41,580 nt of DNA from Bacteroidota bacterium (GCA_012729475.1 JAAYDB010000134.1:1-41580), one strand, 5' to 3'. Shown: positions 8,892-18,954, counted from the first letter of the stretch. Made by a program: numbers and translations. The notes: generated by a model not told the origin, from the sequence alone.

Positions 8892-9473
8892 TTAATTTTC
8901 TTGTGACAGAAAACTGCTGACAATATTAAAAACTTCTTCCTCTGCCTTTTCCAGAATATTATTTATCAAAATATTATCAAACTGGTTAGCCAGTTTCATT
9001 TCTTTTGAAGCTTTTTTGAGTCTCATTTTTATCTTTTCCGGATCATCGCTTGCCCTTTTGATAAGTCTTTTTTCAAGCTCTTCCGGAGAGGGAGGCATGA
9101 TAAAAATGGAGATCGATTTATTGCCGAAAATTTTCTTAAGACTGATACCTCCTTTTACATCCACATCAAAGAGAACATGCCGTCCGTTTGCCCATATTCT
9201 GTCCATCTCACTTTTAAGCGTTCCGTAATACTGCCCTTTGTAGACTTCTTCCCATTCAATAAACTCACCGTTTTTTATTTTTCTTTTGAAATCAGGGATA
9301 CTCAGGAAATAGTATTCCACCCCGTTTTCTTCCATTCCCCGGGGTTTGCGGGTTGTGGCAGAAATTGAAAATTCGAGCTTATTGCTTTTTTTAAGCAGAT
9401 AATTACTTATTGTTGATTTTCCGGCTCCCGAAGGAGCTGAAATAATCACTGCTTTACCTTTTATTACTGGCAT
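8892..9473 (-). CDS. gmk: Guanylate kinase
   Basis: Phosphorylates GMP to GDP with ATP, an essential step in guanine nucleotide supply. The 193-residue protein has the P-loop SAPSGAGKST near residues 12-21, the GMP-binding segment with SATTRKPRGMEENGVEYYF, and VLFDVDVKGG corresponding to the conserved D-x-QG region (here with K in place of Q). Length is normal. It starts 6 bases after yicC and ends 13 bases before nadD, the usual Bacteroidota arrangement. Confidence 0.95.
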   Translation of the reverse strand: MPVIKGKAVIISAPSGAGKSTISNYLLKKSNKLEFSISATTRKPRGMEENGVEYYFLSIPDFKRKIKNGEFIEWEEVYKGQYYGTLKSEMDRIWANGRHVLFDVDVKGGISLKKIFGNKSISIFIMPPSPEELEKRLIKRASDDPEKIKMRLKKASKEMKLANQFDNILINNILEKAEEEVFNIVSSFLSQEN

Positions 9474-9479
9474 ATCAAT

Positions 9480-10355
9480 TCAGAGGACATTAAGAGATTG
9501 TTCTTTTATCTTTTCAAGTTCATCTTTCATCATAACTACAATTTTTTGAATAGACGCATCATTGGCCTTTGAACCCAGTGTGTTTATCTCGCGCCCTATT
9601 TCCTGTGTTATGAATCCAAGAATTTTACCGTTGGGAGGTGTCGACTCTATCTTTTCTATAAGATATTCACAGTGTTTTTTTAACCTGACTTTTTCTTCGT
9701 TGATATCAAGTTTTTCAAGATAATAGATTAGTTCCTGTTCGAATCTGTTCTTATCAATGCTCTCATTCAGTTCCATATCAGTGAGAGACTTATTCAGTTT
9801 TTCCCTTATTTTCCCTATCCTTTTTTCTTCAAATTTCACTACTTCTTCAAGTAGTGTAAGGATTTTGTTTACAGACTTTTTTAAATCATCTTCAAGTGAA
9901 CGCCCTTCTTCTGTCCTGAAAAGATCCAGCGAGGCGATAGATTCCTCAATTTTCGTTTTTACTATCAACCATTCATTTTCAGACAGATCCGGCTTTTCTG
10001 TTTTCATGGCATCGGGCAGTTTCAGGATAACAGGCAGCAACTGTTCATTAGCTTCTATCCCTATCTCATCAGCAATTTCCTTAAGCTGATTAAAATAAGC
10101 TTTCACAACTTCTTTGTTGATGAGAGGAACTATGTCGTTGTCTATAACATCCGAATTTATTGTAAGATCGATCTTGCCTCTGTCAAGTTTCTGGTTAATG
10201 AGAGCCCGTATATCGGCTTCTTTCTCCTTATAGAGCCAGGGCAGACGGGTGCTGATGTCCAGTGATTTGGAATTGAGTGATCTAATTTCAATTGAGATTT
10301 TTTTACCGGAGATTTCAGCTACAGCTTTCCCATAGCCTGTCATGGATTTTATCAT
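9480..10355 (-). CDS. yicC: YicC-family endoribonuclease
   Basis: The 291-residue protein starts with MIKSMTGYGKA, the highly conserved N-terminus of YicC proteins, and ends with the conserved block containing GKILGFITQEIGREINTLGSKAND (shown in part: GREINTLGSKAND, about 255-267). E. coli YicC is an endoribonuclease involved in RNA turnover; the same role is inferred here. The long middle part is rich in charged helices typical of the family. It sits directly upstream of gmk in a stable gene pair known across many phyla. Confidence 0.93.
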   Translation of the reverse strand: MIKSMTGYGKAVAEISGKKISIEIRSLNSKSLDISTRLPWLYKEKEADIRALINQKLDRGKIDLTINSDVIDNDIVPLINKEVVKAYFNQLKEIADEIGIEANEQLLPVILKLPDAMKTEKPDLSENEWLIVKTKIEESIASLDLFRTEEGRSLEDDLKKSVNKILTLLEEVVKFEEKRIGKIREKLNKSLTDMELNESIDKNRFEQELIYYLEKLDINEEKVRLKKHCEYLIEKIESTPPNGKILGFITQEIGREINTLGSKANDASIQKIVVMMKDELEKIKEQSLNVL

Positions 10356-10382
10356 ATTCTTAATATAGTGTTCGTTTGAAAG

Positions 10383-11729
10383 TTACATATTATCAAAATA
10401 TTTAACAACAGTACTGGCTTTCCACCTTCCGGTTCTGTAATAGAAAAATGAAAGAATAAGTCCGATCAACCATCCTGCCGGAATAGCCCACCAGATTCCG
10501 CTTTCACCCATTCTGGCAGAGAGGTAATATGCCAGGGGTATCCTTACCAGCCACAGGGAGACAAGGGAGAAAAACATCGGGAAAATAGTGTCTCCTGCAC
10601 CCCTCATTATGCCATTAAAAATAAACATCATGGTGAACAACAAATAAAAAGCACTGACAATGGTGAGGTATTCATTTCCTATTCGTATTACATCAGTATC
10701 ACTTGTAAACATTCTCATCATGATGTTTCCCATTAGTACTATTATGACAGTTGTTATAACAGTAATTCCTCCGGCCATTTTTATTGTGGCTTTCAGTCCG
10801 GTACGGACTCTTTCCGTTTTGTTTGCCCCTATGTTTTGACCAACGAAGGTCGACAGAGCCTGGGAGAAGGATAATGAAGGTATAGTTGCCATCATATCAA
10901 TTCTGTTAGCCACAGAATAGGCAGCCAGAACATTAGTTCCGAACTTGTTTACTATGCTTAGCAAAGCAAGGTTCCCTATTGCAACCAGTGTATGTTGTAT
11001 CCCTGTGGGAAGACCTATGCGAATGCTCTGAAGAAATATTTCTTTGTCGAAATGCAGTCCGCGTACGGCTATCTGAATTATTTTATGAGTTTTATTAAGC
11101 CAAATTATAGCCAGACCAAAGGCTATGCTGTTTGCCAGAAGACTGGCAAAAGCTGCTCCTTTTATTCCCCAGGAAAAAACTCCCACAAAAAGAAGATCGA
11201 AGATAATATTTGCTACTGTAGCTATTATTAGAAAATATAAAGGTGTTTTGGAATCGCCTAAGCCACGCAAGACGGCACTGGTACCGTTATACCCGAAAAA
11301 TATAACCATTCCGGAAAAAAAGATTCGCATATACTGTGTCGCCTGAGGCATTATTTCCTGTGGGGTATCGAGCAGACGCAGTAGAGGAACGGTTAGTAAT
11401 AATCCTGCGGTTGTGGCAATTATCCCGGCAAAAAAAGTGTAGATATACATCGTATCAATAGCTCTTTTTACCCTGACATAATCTTTAGCTCCGAAATACT
11501 GGCTGATAACCACAGTGATGCCCATTACAAGACCTATAATCAGCGATATAAGCATGAAAATGATGGGGAAAGATGCACCAACAGCAGCTAATGCTTCTTT
11601 CCCGATAAAATTACCTACTACAACACTGTCTACTACATTAAATAACTGCTGAAAAATGTTTCCAATGAGCATTGGTGCAGCAAACCGGAATATCAACTTC
11701 CCTTCATGACCGTTCGTTAGATCCTGCAT
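10383..11729 (-). CDS. MATE-family multidrug/metabolite efflux transporter
   Basis: An inner-membrane antiporter of the MATE family (two repeats of six helices, 12 transmembrane segments visible as hydrophobic blocks), probably exporting organic cations or drugs using Na+ or H+. The opening MQDLTNGHEGKLIFRFAAPMLIGN-like segment (shown as APMLIGNIFQQLFNVVDSV) is the family's helix 1, and the VGQNIGANK stretch matches the repeated motif. The start is set at the ATG 11729. The frame extends to a TTG at 11759, but that codon overlaps the spacer and -7 box of a strong promoter, so it should not be in the transcript. It lies 27 bases upstream of yicC on the same strand and may drive that operon too. 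Confidence 0.9.
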   Translation of the reverse strand: MQDLTNGHEGKLIFRFAAPMLIGNIFQQLFNVVDSVVVGNFIGKEALAAVGASFPIIFMLISLIIGLVMGITVVISQYFGAKDYVRVKRAIDTMYIYTFFAGIIATTAGLLLTVPLLRLLDTPQEIMPQATQYMRIFFSGMVIFFGYNGTSAVLRGLGDSKTPLYFLIIATVANIIFDLLFVGVFSWGIKGAAFASLLANSIAFGLAIIWLNKTHKIIQIAVRGLHFDKEIFLQSIRIGLPTGIQHTLVAIGNLALLSIVNKFGTNVLAAYSVANRIDMMATIPSLSFSQALSTFVGQNIGANKTERVRTGLKATIKMAGGITVITTVIIVLMGNIMMRMFTSDTDVIRIGNEYLTIVSAFYLLFTMMFIFNGIMRGAGDTIFPMFFSLVSLWLVRIPLAYYLSARMGESGIWWAIPAGWLIGLILSFFYYRTGRWKASTVVKYFDNM

Positions 11730-11746
11730 GTTTGTATTTTGCGATG

Positions 11747-11778
11747 CAAAGGAAATCAATATATGGTTATGATCAAAA
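11747..11778 (-). promoter_or_regulatory. Promoter of the MATE transporter gene
   Basis: On the minus strand TTTTG (11778-11774) is followed by a 19-bp spacer and TTCCTTTG (11754-11747). This fits the Bacteroidota -33 TTTG / -7 TAnnTTTG pattern with one mismatch. Transcription would start near 11740, about 11 bases before the ATG at 11729, which rules out the TTG at 11759 as start codon. Confidence 0.6.
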
Positions 11779-11957
11779 CCAAAGGCAAGGCTTATTTTGC
11801 AGGTTTATTATTCCTGATATATTATATCGGACATCTTTCGCGTTATATTGAATAGTTTTTTAAAAATTTTCTTATTCAATAAGAATAATAAGTGTATTTT
11901 GCCACACCAGAAAATTTTATAATTTAATAATTCATCATTTAGCATATTGATTATATA

Positions 11958-13706
11958 ATGGACACTTTGTTTAAAAAGAGTATTCTTATTTTCATTTTTT
12001 TCATTTCATTTTTTTCATGCTTTGCACAGGATATTAAGCCCATAACAATTACAGGCGGGCAACTGGACTCATTAATGTTTGACCCGGGTTCCGGGAACCT
12101 TGACGATGACACTGCCAGAATAGACTTTTCAGCAGGAGATGCATTGATCTTTCTCAGGAAGACTATTGAAACAGCATACTGGAAAGACACAACCGATTTG
12201 CTTAAAGAATCCCTGAGCCGTCTCGTTTATGAAGCTTCAAACCCACCTTTTGATTCAACACTTTTTTACCTGAAAAGCTATCCTTTTGATTCTATTTCAG
12301 TGTTATGGAAGGAATATGGTGTTCCCAGGGCAATCACGGGAGAAGAAGTATTGAATGATTCTGTCGCTGTTCCTGCTGTTGTTGCGGGAGATTCAACATT
12401 GGTTAACGTGGTTGATTCATTGGCTTTTTCAGGTGATTCGCTGTTTTTTACTAAAGCAGATACTTTGCCAGAAATGTCGTCAGAAAAAAGTGTTTTTCCT
12501 CTTGACTATTATGATAATCCCTGTTTTATTGATTCAATCAGGGCAGCTGTGGAATCACTTCTTGGACTTATTGATAAGCGTGATTCGACACTTGTTCTTT
12601 TTACTGGCAGGGGTGATGAAGTGATTCCTGTGTGGCTTAATTCCCAGTCAGAAAAGATGCAAAGGTATTGGTTGAGGAGTGATATGAATGATTCGGTCAC
12701 AGTATGGATTGGTGGTCATTCAAAGGATACCATAGGTCTTTACCTTGAAAGCGGTATAAGGTTGCTGCGCCCGGTTCGTCACGAAATGCGTTCAGATATA
12801 AAGGTTGAGATGCAGGAGGTTGACCGTTCTTCTCTTCTGGAGGTAAGGAAAATTATTGTAAAACCGGAGCTATGGAAATACAGAACGGAGACCTCGTTTG
12901 CCCTTAATCAGACAGCACTCTCCAACTGGGTCAAAGGAGGGGAGAGCAGTGTGTCAACAACTCTTGATATCACAGGGTTCGCAGATTATGAAAATAAACT
13001 CCTGAAATTGAATTCAGCAAATTTCGCCCGGCTCAAATATGGCTTAATTGCCACAACAGAAAACGGAGTGAGGAAGAATCTTGACCTTTTTGAAACTAAT
13101 TCAAAAATCAACCATAAAGCTTTTGGAAAATTTGACTTCAGTGGGATAATGCTTTTTAAAACACAGATATCCAAGGGACATACTTATACCGATTCATCGA
13201 AAAATATGGTGTCAAGATTTATGAATCCCGCAACACTGACACTTGGTTTTGGTCTGGATTATAAGCCCGGTAAAAAAACTTCAATAAATTTCTCTCCTCT
13301 GTCGTATAAGGCGACTTTTGTTCCGGATACATCAAGGATTGATCAGACTCTTTATGGTGTGGCGGCCGATAGAAGAGCCAAACATGAACCGGGGATGAGT
13401 TTCATGATAACCAATGAATATAAACCTTCAGAGAGCCTTACCGTGACTAACCGCCTGCAATTATTTACCAATTACAGACACAATCCCCAGAATATTGATA
13501 TTGACTGGGAGATGATACTTACTGCCAGGATAAACTGGTTTACCGAACTTAGGCTAAATACTCATTTTATTTTTGATGATGACACCAAAACCCCTGAGTA
13601 TGATAAGGATGATAAACCCGTCCTGGGGCCTGATAACAAGCCCAAAAAAACAGCGAGAATACAATTTAAGGAGCTGCTCGGTTTTTCCTTTGTGTTCAGG
13701 TTCTGA
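11958..13706 (+). CDS. DUF3078 outer-membrane beta-barrel protein
   Basis: A 582-residue secreted protein. Residues 1-23 form a signal peptide (hydrophobic IFIFFISFFSCFA before QDI). The C-terminal half (about 320-582) matches DUF3078 as I remember it: a stretch with LNQTALSNWVKGGESS, then alternating strands, and a last residue pattern SFVFRF ending in Phe, typical of outer-membrane barrels. The N-terminal half (about 30-300) is rich in Asp and Ser with several DS and DT pairs and two related segments with RKTIETAYW and ESLLGLIDKRDST. Function of the family is unknown; a structural or transport role in the outer membrane is inferred. It is a single gene flanked by minus-strand genes. Confidence 0.8.
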   Translation: MDTLFKKSILIFIFFISFFSCFAQDIKPITITGGQLDSLMFDPGSGNLDDDTARIDFSAGDALIFLRKTIETAYWKDTTDLLKESLSRLVYEASNPPFDSTLFYLKSYPFDSISVLWKEYGVPRAITGEEVLNDSVAVPAVVAGDSTLVNVVDSLAFSGDSLFFTKADTLPEMSSEKSVFPLDYYDNPCFIDSIRAAVESLLGLIDKRDSTLVLFTGRGDEVIPVWLNSQSEKMQRYWLRSDMNDSVTVWIGGHSKDTIGLYLESGIRLLRPVRHEMRSDIKVEMQEVDRSSLLEVRKIIVKPELWKYRTETSFALNQTALSNWVKGGESSVSTTLDITGFADYENKLLKLNSANFARLKYGLIATTENGVRKNLDLFETNSKINHKAFGKFDFSGIMLFKTQISKGHTYTDSSKNMVSRFMNPATLTLGFGLDYKPGKKTSINFSPLSYKATFVPDTSRIDQTLYGVAADRRAKHEPGMSFMITNEYKPSESLTVTNRLQLFTNYRHNPQNIDIDWEMILTARINWFTELRLNTHFIFDDDTKTPEYDKDDKPVLGPDNKPKKTARIQFKELLGFSFVFRF

Positions 13707-13713
13707 TAATGCT

Positions 13714-13746
13714 TATTTCCGGAATAACGGGAGAAATACTTTTTTT
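13714..13746 (+). terminator. Candidate Rho-independent terminator after the DUF3078 gene
   Basis: TATTTC (13714-13719) pairs with GAAATA (13733-13738), with a CG/CG extension inside the stem and a small bulge. A run of seven T follows at 13740-13746. It lies 8 bases after the stop codon, in the 45-base convergent gap. The stem is short and imperfect, so the call is moderate. Confidence 0.4.
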
Positions 13747-13751
13747 AGTTT

Positions 13752-14879
13752 CTATAAAGCTTTCTGGTAAATACGGAATCGTTTTACAACCTTACCTCCG
13801 ATGCGCTCGTATTCACTCCTCATACGTACATTGTTTTCCAGAACCAGATGACTGTCAATAATTTCCATCTTCTGTTTTATCCCTGATTCAAGTATCTTAA
13901 CTCCCATAAGGACATCAATACCTTTTCCGCGGAATTCTTTTTTGACACCACCGAGGAGCATTAGTAATTTCTTTGACCGTCTTGATTCTCTCATAACTTT
14001 CAGTATTCCGAATGGAAATAAATGTCCATTACAGGCTTTTATACCGGGAGACACATCCGGCATGCCTATGGCAAAGCCAATAAGTTCCTGGTCTTTCTTT
14101 ACCATCTTAATGAATTTCGGATCAAGAATAGGCAGATAATTCGCTGCAAGCTCCTTCTTCTCGTTATCTTCCAGGGGAACGAATCCGTAAATTTCACGGA
14201 ATGTCTCATTCATAAGCTCCAGCGCTGGTATAATGTGCTGTTTCAGTTCTTTTTTGTTGTGGAATTCCAATATTTTATAATTCTCGGTTTTTTCGATCCT
14301 GCTTAATACCTTCACATACACTTCAGGCAAAGCATCAGGCATTTTCGCAAGATAATTGACCAGATCTACCTTCTTTTCATAACCTTCTTCTTCTTCCATA
14401 TATTGATACATATACGGTGAATTTACAGGAGCAGTTATAAAAGGTGGATATTCAAAACCCTCAATCTGAAATCCCTGAGGATCTTTATCTGAGAACCCCA
14501 GTGGACCCACTATTGTACTAATGCCATTGGTTCGCAGCCAGTTTTCAATACTTGTAAGGAGCGCATGGAATATTTTTTTATCATCATAACATTCCATGAA
14601 ACAAAAACGGCCGTGATTCTCATTATTGATATGATTGTACCTCTTATTGATGATCCCCATTATTCTGCCTACAGGTTTATTGTTCTTCCATGCGAGGTAC
14701 ATTATGGTATCAGCATAGTTAAACGACTTGTTCTTTTCCTTGTTAAAATAATTTTTCTCATCCATATAAATAGGAGGCAGCCAGTTCGGGTCATCGTTAT
14801 GGACTTTTTCAGGCAGGAAAATAAATTCCCGGAGTTCCTGACTGGAAAGAACCTCTTTAACAATTATGTCGTCTACCAT
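13752..14879 (-). CDS. GNAT-like N-acetyltransferase-family protein (YghO-like)
   Basis: A 375-residue cytoplasmic protein conserved in Bacteroidota and often annotated as hypothetical. The N-terminal half contains NRYNHINNENHGRFCFME and GPLGFSDKDPQGFQIEGF, signatures I associate with the YghO-like group. The C-terminal third (about 240-375) has a GNAT fold, with VKKEFRGKGIDVLMG matching the acetyl-CoA pyrophosphate loop (R-G-K-G). The acceptor substrate is unknown. It is downstream of the pheT-macrodomain-UbiA genes on the same strand with an 85-base gap to the next start, so it may be cotranscribed or have its own promoter. I am sure of the family, not of a function. Confidence 0.75.
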   Translation of the reverse strand: MVDDIIVKEVLSSQELREFIFLPEKVHNDDPNWLPPIYMDEKNYFNKEKNKSFNYADTIMYLAWKNNKPVGRIMGIINKRYNHINNENHGRFCFMECYDDKKIFHALLTSIENWLRTNGISTIVGPLGFSDKDPQGFQIEGFEYPPFITAPVNSPYMYQYMEEEEGYEKKVDLVNYLAKMPDALPEVYVKVLSRIEKTENYKILEFHNKKELKQHIIPALELMNETFREIYGFVPLEDNEKKELAANYLPILDPKFIKMVKKDQELIGFAIGMPDVSPGIKACNGHLFPFGILKVMRESRRSKKLLMLLGGVKKEFRGKGIDVLMGVKILESGIKQKMEIIDSHLVLENNVRMRSEYERIGGKVVKRFRIYQKAL

Positions 14880-14964
14880 ATATTGAAGCTAAAATGAATA
14901 GCAAGTAAAAAAAAATATATTAACTATTGTCGAAAAAATAAAAAATATTTATGTCCTGAACGAT

Positions 14965-15834
14965 TTAAATATACATATCGAGGATTACAAAAAGAGCAAA
15001 AACAATACTTGCAATACCATTTGTAGTTCCAAATGCTATATTTATCCTGCTGAGATCATCATGTTTGACAATCAGGTGCTGATACAAGAGTAGTATAATA
15101 AAGATCATTGCTCCGCCCCGGAACAGGAATCCTGTGTTGTACATCAGTCCGGCTGTTATAACAAGGATGACTGTTGTCAGATGAAGCAAGGCTGATATTG
15201 TCAGGGATTTTTTGATTCCTGTAGCAGAGGGGATAGAATGAATATTATGTGCTCTGTCGAAATCGGTGTCCTGTAGGGCATAAATGATGTCGAAGCCACT
15301 TACCCAAGTCAGCACAATAAATGAATAAACAACGGGCAGCAGGGAAAAGGAACCTGTAACAGATATGTATGCACCGGCAGGTGCCAGGCTTAAACCCAGA
15401 CCCAGGATGAAATGACAGAGGTTGGTTATTTTCTTGGATAGGCTGTAACCCAGGATGATCAGCAGGGCAACAGGAGATAATATCAGGGTGAGTTTGTTAA
15501 TGAAACCAGCGGTGATAATAAACAGGATTGAATTCACAATCACAAAAATGCCGGCCGACCGGCTACTGATAATTCCCGAAGGTATTTCCCTGGCTGCTGT
15601 TCTGGGGTTCATTGCATCATATCTTCTGTCAGCCAGCCTGTTAAATCCCATGGCTGCATTTCTGGCGAAGATCATGCACAAAATTACGAGGATAAGAAGT
15701 CTTAGACTGAAGGAGTATTCATCTTTTGAAATAGCCAGGAAAAAGCCAATTAGAGCAAAGGGCATGGCAAATACTGTATGGCTGAAACGGACCAGAGATA
15801 AATAATTATTAACTGTTTTCAGCAAACGGATCAT
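14965..15834 (-). CDS. mqnP: UbiA-family prenyltransferase, probably MqnP of menaquinone synthesis
   Basis: A 289-residue integral membrane prenyltransferase with about eight or nine hydrophobic segments. The first Asp-rich motif is NRLADRRYD (Asn65, Asp69, Asp73) and the second lies in [12 protein letters not shown] (Asp182-Asp193); these bind the Mg2+-polyprenyl diphosphate. The segment [19 protein letters not shown] followed by [11 protein letters not shown] closely resembles the MqnP subgroup, which prenylates the futalosine-pathway intermediate, rather than MenA or heme O synthase. If so the organism makes menaquinone through futalosine; no other mqn gene is in the window to confirm it. 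Its start overlaps the macrodomain stop by 4 bases. Confidence 0.78.
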   Translation of the reverse strand: MIRLLKTVNNYLSLVRFSHTVFAMPFALIGFFLAISKDEYSFSLRLLILVILCMIFARNAAMGFNRLADRRYDAMNPRTAAREIPSGIISSRSAGIFVIVNSILFIITAGFINKLTLILSPVALLIILGYSLSKKITNLCHFILGLGLSLAPAGAYISVTGSFSLLPVVYSFIVLTWVSGFDIIYALQDTDFDRAHNIHSIPSATGIKKSLTISALLHLTTVILVITAGLMYNTGFLFRGGAMIFIILLLYQHLIVKHDDLSRINIAFGTTNGIASIVFALFVILDMYI

Positions 15835-16346
15835 TGCTCAAGAAGCTTTCTGTAGGCTCTGTGGTTTTCTTCATCGAAAGTGACGAATACTACTCTTTCC
15901 GGTATAGGATAAATTTTTGTAAACCGCATGGTCTCATTTATGGCGATCATTGCGGCGAGGTCTTTCGGAAAGCCATAGGCTCCGGTTGAGATACAGGGAA
16001 AGGCGATTGATTTAATTCCATTTTCTTTTGCCAGGAGGAGGCTTGACTGGTAGCAATTGGCAAGCAGGTCAGTCTCATCACCGTTTCCCCCGTGCCATAC
16101 CGGTCCAACCGTATGAATGACATAGCGTGCCTTTAGTTCAAATCCGTTTGTTATTTTTGCTTCCCCCGTTTCACAGCCATTCAGTTTCCTGCACTCCTGC
16201 ATGAGTTTTGGTCCTGCCGCACGGTGAATAGCTCCATCTACTCCTCCTCCTCCAAGAAGAGAGTTATTTGCGGCATTGACAATGGCATCAACATCAAGAG
16301 ATGTTATATCCCCTTTTATCAGGTCTATACTACATTCCTTTTTCAT
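15831..16346 (-). CDS. Macrodomain O-acetyl-ADP-ribose deacetylase (YmdB-like)
   Basis: A 171-residue stand-alone macrodomain. It contains [20 protein letters not shown], where Asn and the Gly-rich loop bind ADP-ribose and the Asp of GGVDGAIH is the catalytic residue of the MacroD/YmdB group, and a second loop [10 protein letters not shown]. Members remove O-acetyl-ADP-ribose or mono-ADP-ribose from proteins or nucleic acid ends. The start codon overlaps the end of pheT by 4 bases and the stop overlaps the prenyltransferase start by 4 bases, so translation of all three is coupled. The physiological substrate is unknown. Confidence 0.92.
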   Translation of the reverse strand: MKKECSIDLIKGDITSLDVDAIVNAANNSLLGGGGVDGAIHRAAGPKLMQECRKLNGCETGEAKITNGFELKARYVIHTVGPVWHGGNGDETDLLANCYQSSLLLAKENGIKSIAFPCISTGAYGFPKDLAAMIAINETMRFTKIYPIPERVVFVTFDEENHRAYRKLLEQ

Positions 16347-18796
16347 CTTATGATTGCATTAAGTTCTCTTTCATAAGCTTTGACCAGATTGTTCATTATC
16401 TTGTCAATATTGCTGTCGGTAAGAGTCTGATGATCATCTCTGAGAATAAAACTGACAGCATAGGATTTTTTATTCCGGCCAAGCGAATCACTTTCGTAAA
16501 CATCAAAAAGATCAATTCCCTTAAGAATATGCCTTTCAGTCCTGAAAGCAATATCTCTTATTTGTGAGAATTTTATTTTCTTATCAAGCAAGAGGGCAAG
16601 GTCACGTCTAACCCATGGATATTTAGGCAAGCCGTTGAATGACACCTCATGGTTCTTTATTATCTTAAGAACAGCATCCCAGTCGAGATGTGCATAATAC
16701 ACATCCTGTGTGATGTCAAATTTTTCAAGATACTCTTCAGATATTTTGCCTGCTTCAGCAAGCAGTTTGTTCTTAAATACCCAGGAGACTGATTCTGTGA
16801 AATATTTCCTGCTGCTTTCATCTGAAATGATTTCTTCTGAACGTATTCCTAATCTGTCAAAGATCATCTCCACAGATGATTTGATGTTATAAAAATCTGT
16901 CGGAGCAGATTTAAAATTCCAGCGAGTGTGGCCATTATTCCCTGTGATGAAAAGATCCAGGCATCTTTTTTCACAGAAATTGCCGGCTGACGGCGATTCT
17001 TCCCCTGATTGTTTTTTGAAATAGCAATTTCCAAATTCGAATAACTTAAGGTCTTGATTCTGTCTGTTAATATTCCAGGCAATTGAATTCAATCCGCCAT
17101 ACAGTAGTGACTGTCTCATTGCATTTAGGTCTGAACTTAGTGGGTTTGCCAGTAAGACAAGGCCGTCAGGATTAAAGTCGTCATTCTGATAAAAAACTGC
17201 AGGATTAAGAGAATTGCACATTATCTCTGAAAAACCTGTTGAGGTAAGCATGTCTGCTATTGTATTATTGACTTTTTCCCGGTCAGGTTTATCACGATAA
17301 CTTAGTGTTGAATTAATATGTTCATCAATTTCAACGTTGTTATAACCGTAAATTCTAAGGATCTCTTCAATTACATCGGCTTCCCGTTTTACATCCACAC
17401 GGTACAGAGGTATTTCAAGGACAAGGCTTTCCTGATTTTCTTTTAATATTACCATATCCAGAAGAGTCACTATTTTTTTTACAATTTGGGGTGGTATTTT
17501 TTTCCCGATAAGCTTGTCAATATTTCTGTAACGTATTTCAATGCCTGTTCTGTTAATTTTCGAGGGGTAAACATCTGTTATTTCCGAAGATATTTTGCCT
17601 CCGGCGATATTTCTGATGAGCATTGCAGCTCTTTTAACAGCCGTAATTGTTATTTCAGGATCGGCACCTCTTTCGAAACGAAAGGAAGCATCTGTGTTGA
17701 GTCCATGTCTTCTTGCAGTTTTTCTTATAGCTACAGGGTTGAAATAAGCGCTTTCAAGAAAGATATTTCCTGAAGATTCGGTTATTCCTGATCCTATCCC
17801 TCCGAATACACCGGCAATACACATGCCACCTTCGCTATCGCATATCATAAGGTCTTTTGAAGAAAGATGTCTTTCAACACCATCCAGAGTAGTGAATTTC
17901 GAATTATCTGGCAGGTTTTTAATAATAACAGTCTTATCTGTGATTTTATCAGCATCGAAGGCATGAAGAGGTTGCCCCAGCTCGTACATCACAAAATTGG
18001 TTATATCAACAACATTGTTGATTGGATGAAGACCAATGGCCGATAACTTGTTCTTAAGCCAGTCAGGTGATTCGCCAATAGTTACGTCACTTATTGTTAT
18101 TGCGGTATATCTGGGGCAATCACTTTTATTTTCAATGATTACTGTATAAGGATTATCTTTATTATCGGGCCTGAAATTATCAACAGAAGGAGGGCAGGCT
18201 TTAACCTGTAAGCCCTCATTAATATTGAGATAAGCAGCCAGATCTCTTGCAACACCAAAATGGGATCCGCTGTCTATTCTGTTAGGAGTCAGACCTATCT
18301 GGTACACGAAATCGTGGGTTATTTTGAAGTATTCGGAGGCAGGGGTTCCCGGTACACTATTTTCGTCAAGGATCATAATGCCTTCATGTAGAGGACCCAA
18401 TCCAAGCTCATCCTCGGCACATATCATACCTTCTGATATCTCTCCGCGTATTTTTGTTTTCCTGATCTCCAGTTTTTCATTTCCCATATATAAAACAGAC
18501 CCTATTGTGGCAACAGGTACTTTCTGGCCGGCAGCAACATTCGGAGCACCACATACTATACGAAGGGGTTCATCCTTTCCTACATTGACAGTGGTGACAG
18601 ACAGCTTATCGGCATTAGGATGCTTTATACATGTTAATACCTCTCCAATGACAACACCTTTAAGACCTCCCGGCACAGATTCCCATTCCTCAAGAGCCTC
18701 TACTTCAAGACCAAGGCCAGTAAGAATCACCGATAGTTTTTCAGGTTCGATATCAAAATCAATATAGTCTTTAAGCCAGTTATAAGAAATCTTCAT
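16343..18796 (-). CDS. pheT: Phenylalanine-tRNA ligase beta subunit
   Basis: The 817-residue beta subunit of the alpha2-beta2 enzyme that charges tRNA-Phe. It starts [13 protein letters not shown] as usual. Domains in order: a tRNA-binding OB fold (about 40-155), B3/4 editing domain (about 210-390, with RFERGADPE near its end), B5 (about 400-475), the catalytic-core-like domain (about 490-700) and a C-terminal ferredoxin-fold anticodon-binding domain (about 720-815, with [14 protein letters not shown]). The alpha subunit gene pheS is not adjacent, which is common in Bacteroidota. It is first in a coupled series with a macrodomain and a prenyltransferase and has a long leader of about 145 bases. 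Confidence 0.96.
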   Translation of the reverse strand: MKISYNWLKDYIDFDIEPEKLSVILTGLGLEVEALEEWESVPGGLKGVVIGEVLTCIKHPNADKLSVTTVNVGKDEPLRIVCGAPNVAAGQKVPVATIGSVLYMGNEKLEIRKTKIRGEISEGMICAEDELGLGPLHEGIMILDENSVPGTPASEYFKITHDFVYQIGLTPNRIDSGSHFGVARDLAAYLNINEGLQVKACPPSVDNFRPDNKDNPYTVIIENKSDCPRYTAITISDVTIGESPDWLKNKLSAIGLHPINNVVDITNFVMYELGQPLHAFDADKITDKTVIIKNLPDNSKFTTLDGVERHLSSKDLMICDSEGGMCIAGVFGGIGSGITESSGNIFLESAYFNPVAIRKTARRHGLNTDASFRFERGADPEITITAVKRAAMLIRNIAGGKISSEITDVYPSKINRTGIEIRYRNIDKLIGKKIPPQIVKKIVTLLDMVILKENQESLVLEIPLYRVDVKREADVIEEILRIYGYNNVEIDEHINSTLSYRDKPDREKVNNTIADMLTSTGFSEIMCNSLNPAVFYQNDDFNPDGLVLLANPLSSDLNAMRQSLLYGGLNSIAWNINRQNQDLKLFEFGNCYFKKQSGEESPSAGNFCEKRCLDLFITGNNGHTRWNFKSAPTDFYNIKSSVEMIFDRLGIRSEEIISDESSRKYFTESVSWVFKNKLLAEAGKISEEYLEKFDITQDVYYAHLDWDAVLKIIKNHEVSFNGLPKYPWVRRDLALLLDKKIKFSQIRDIAFRTERHILKGIDLFDVYESDSLGRNKKSYAVSFILRDDHQTLTDSNIDKIMNNLVKAYERELNAIIR

Positions 18797-18946
18797 ACTT
18801 GATAGGTTATATTAAAAAAACAGACTGCCTGGACTGTATAACAGAATAAATAAAACTTCAGGAACGATATTTTTATGTTTCACCCGTATTTGCGGGATGA
18901 AGATCTTTATGTATTCTGTTTACAGATTTCCGCTATTAACAGAAGG

Positions 18947-18954
18947 CAAAAGTA
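18947..18954 (-). promoter_or_regulatory. -7 promoter box for pheT
   Basis: TACTTTTG on the minus strand matches TAnnTTTG in every fixed position. No TTTG stands at the expected -33 distance. Transcription would begin near 18940 and give a leader of about 145 bases before the pheT ATG at 18796. Confidence 0.45.

Noticed and set aside
8879-8923. Longer nadD beginning at 8923
   Set aside because: The added 15 residues are outside the conserved domain and overlap gmk; the ATG at 8878 gives the standard N-terminus.
11730-11759. TTG start for the MATE gene
   Set aside because: It overlaps the spacer and -7 box of the promoter, so it would not be transcribed.
18324-18767. Plus-strand open frame of 147 codons opposite the pheT start
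   Set aside because: Shadow of the tRNA-binding domain of pheT; Ser/Pro-rich with no family resemblance.
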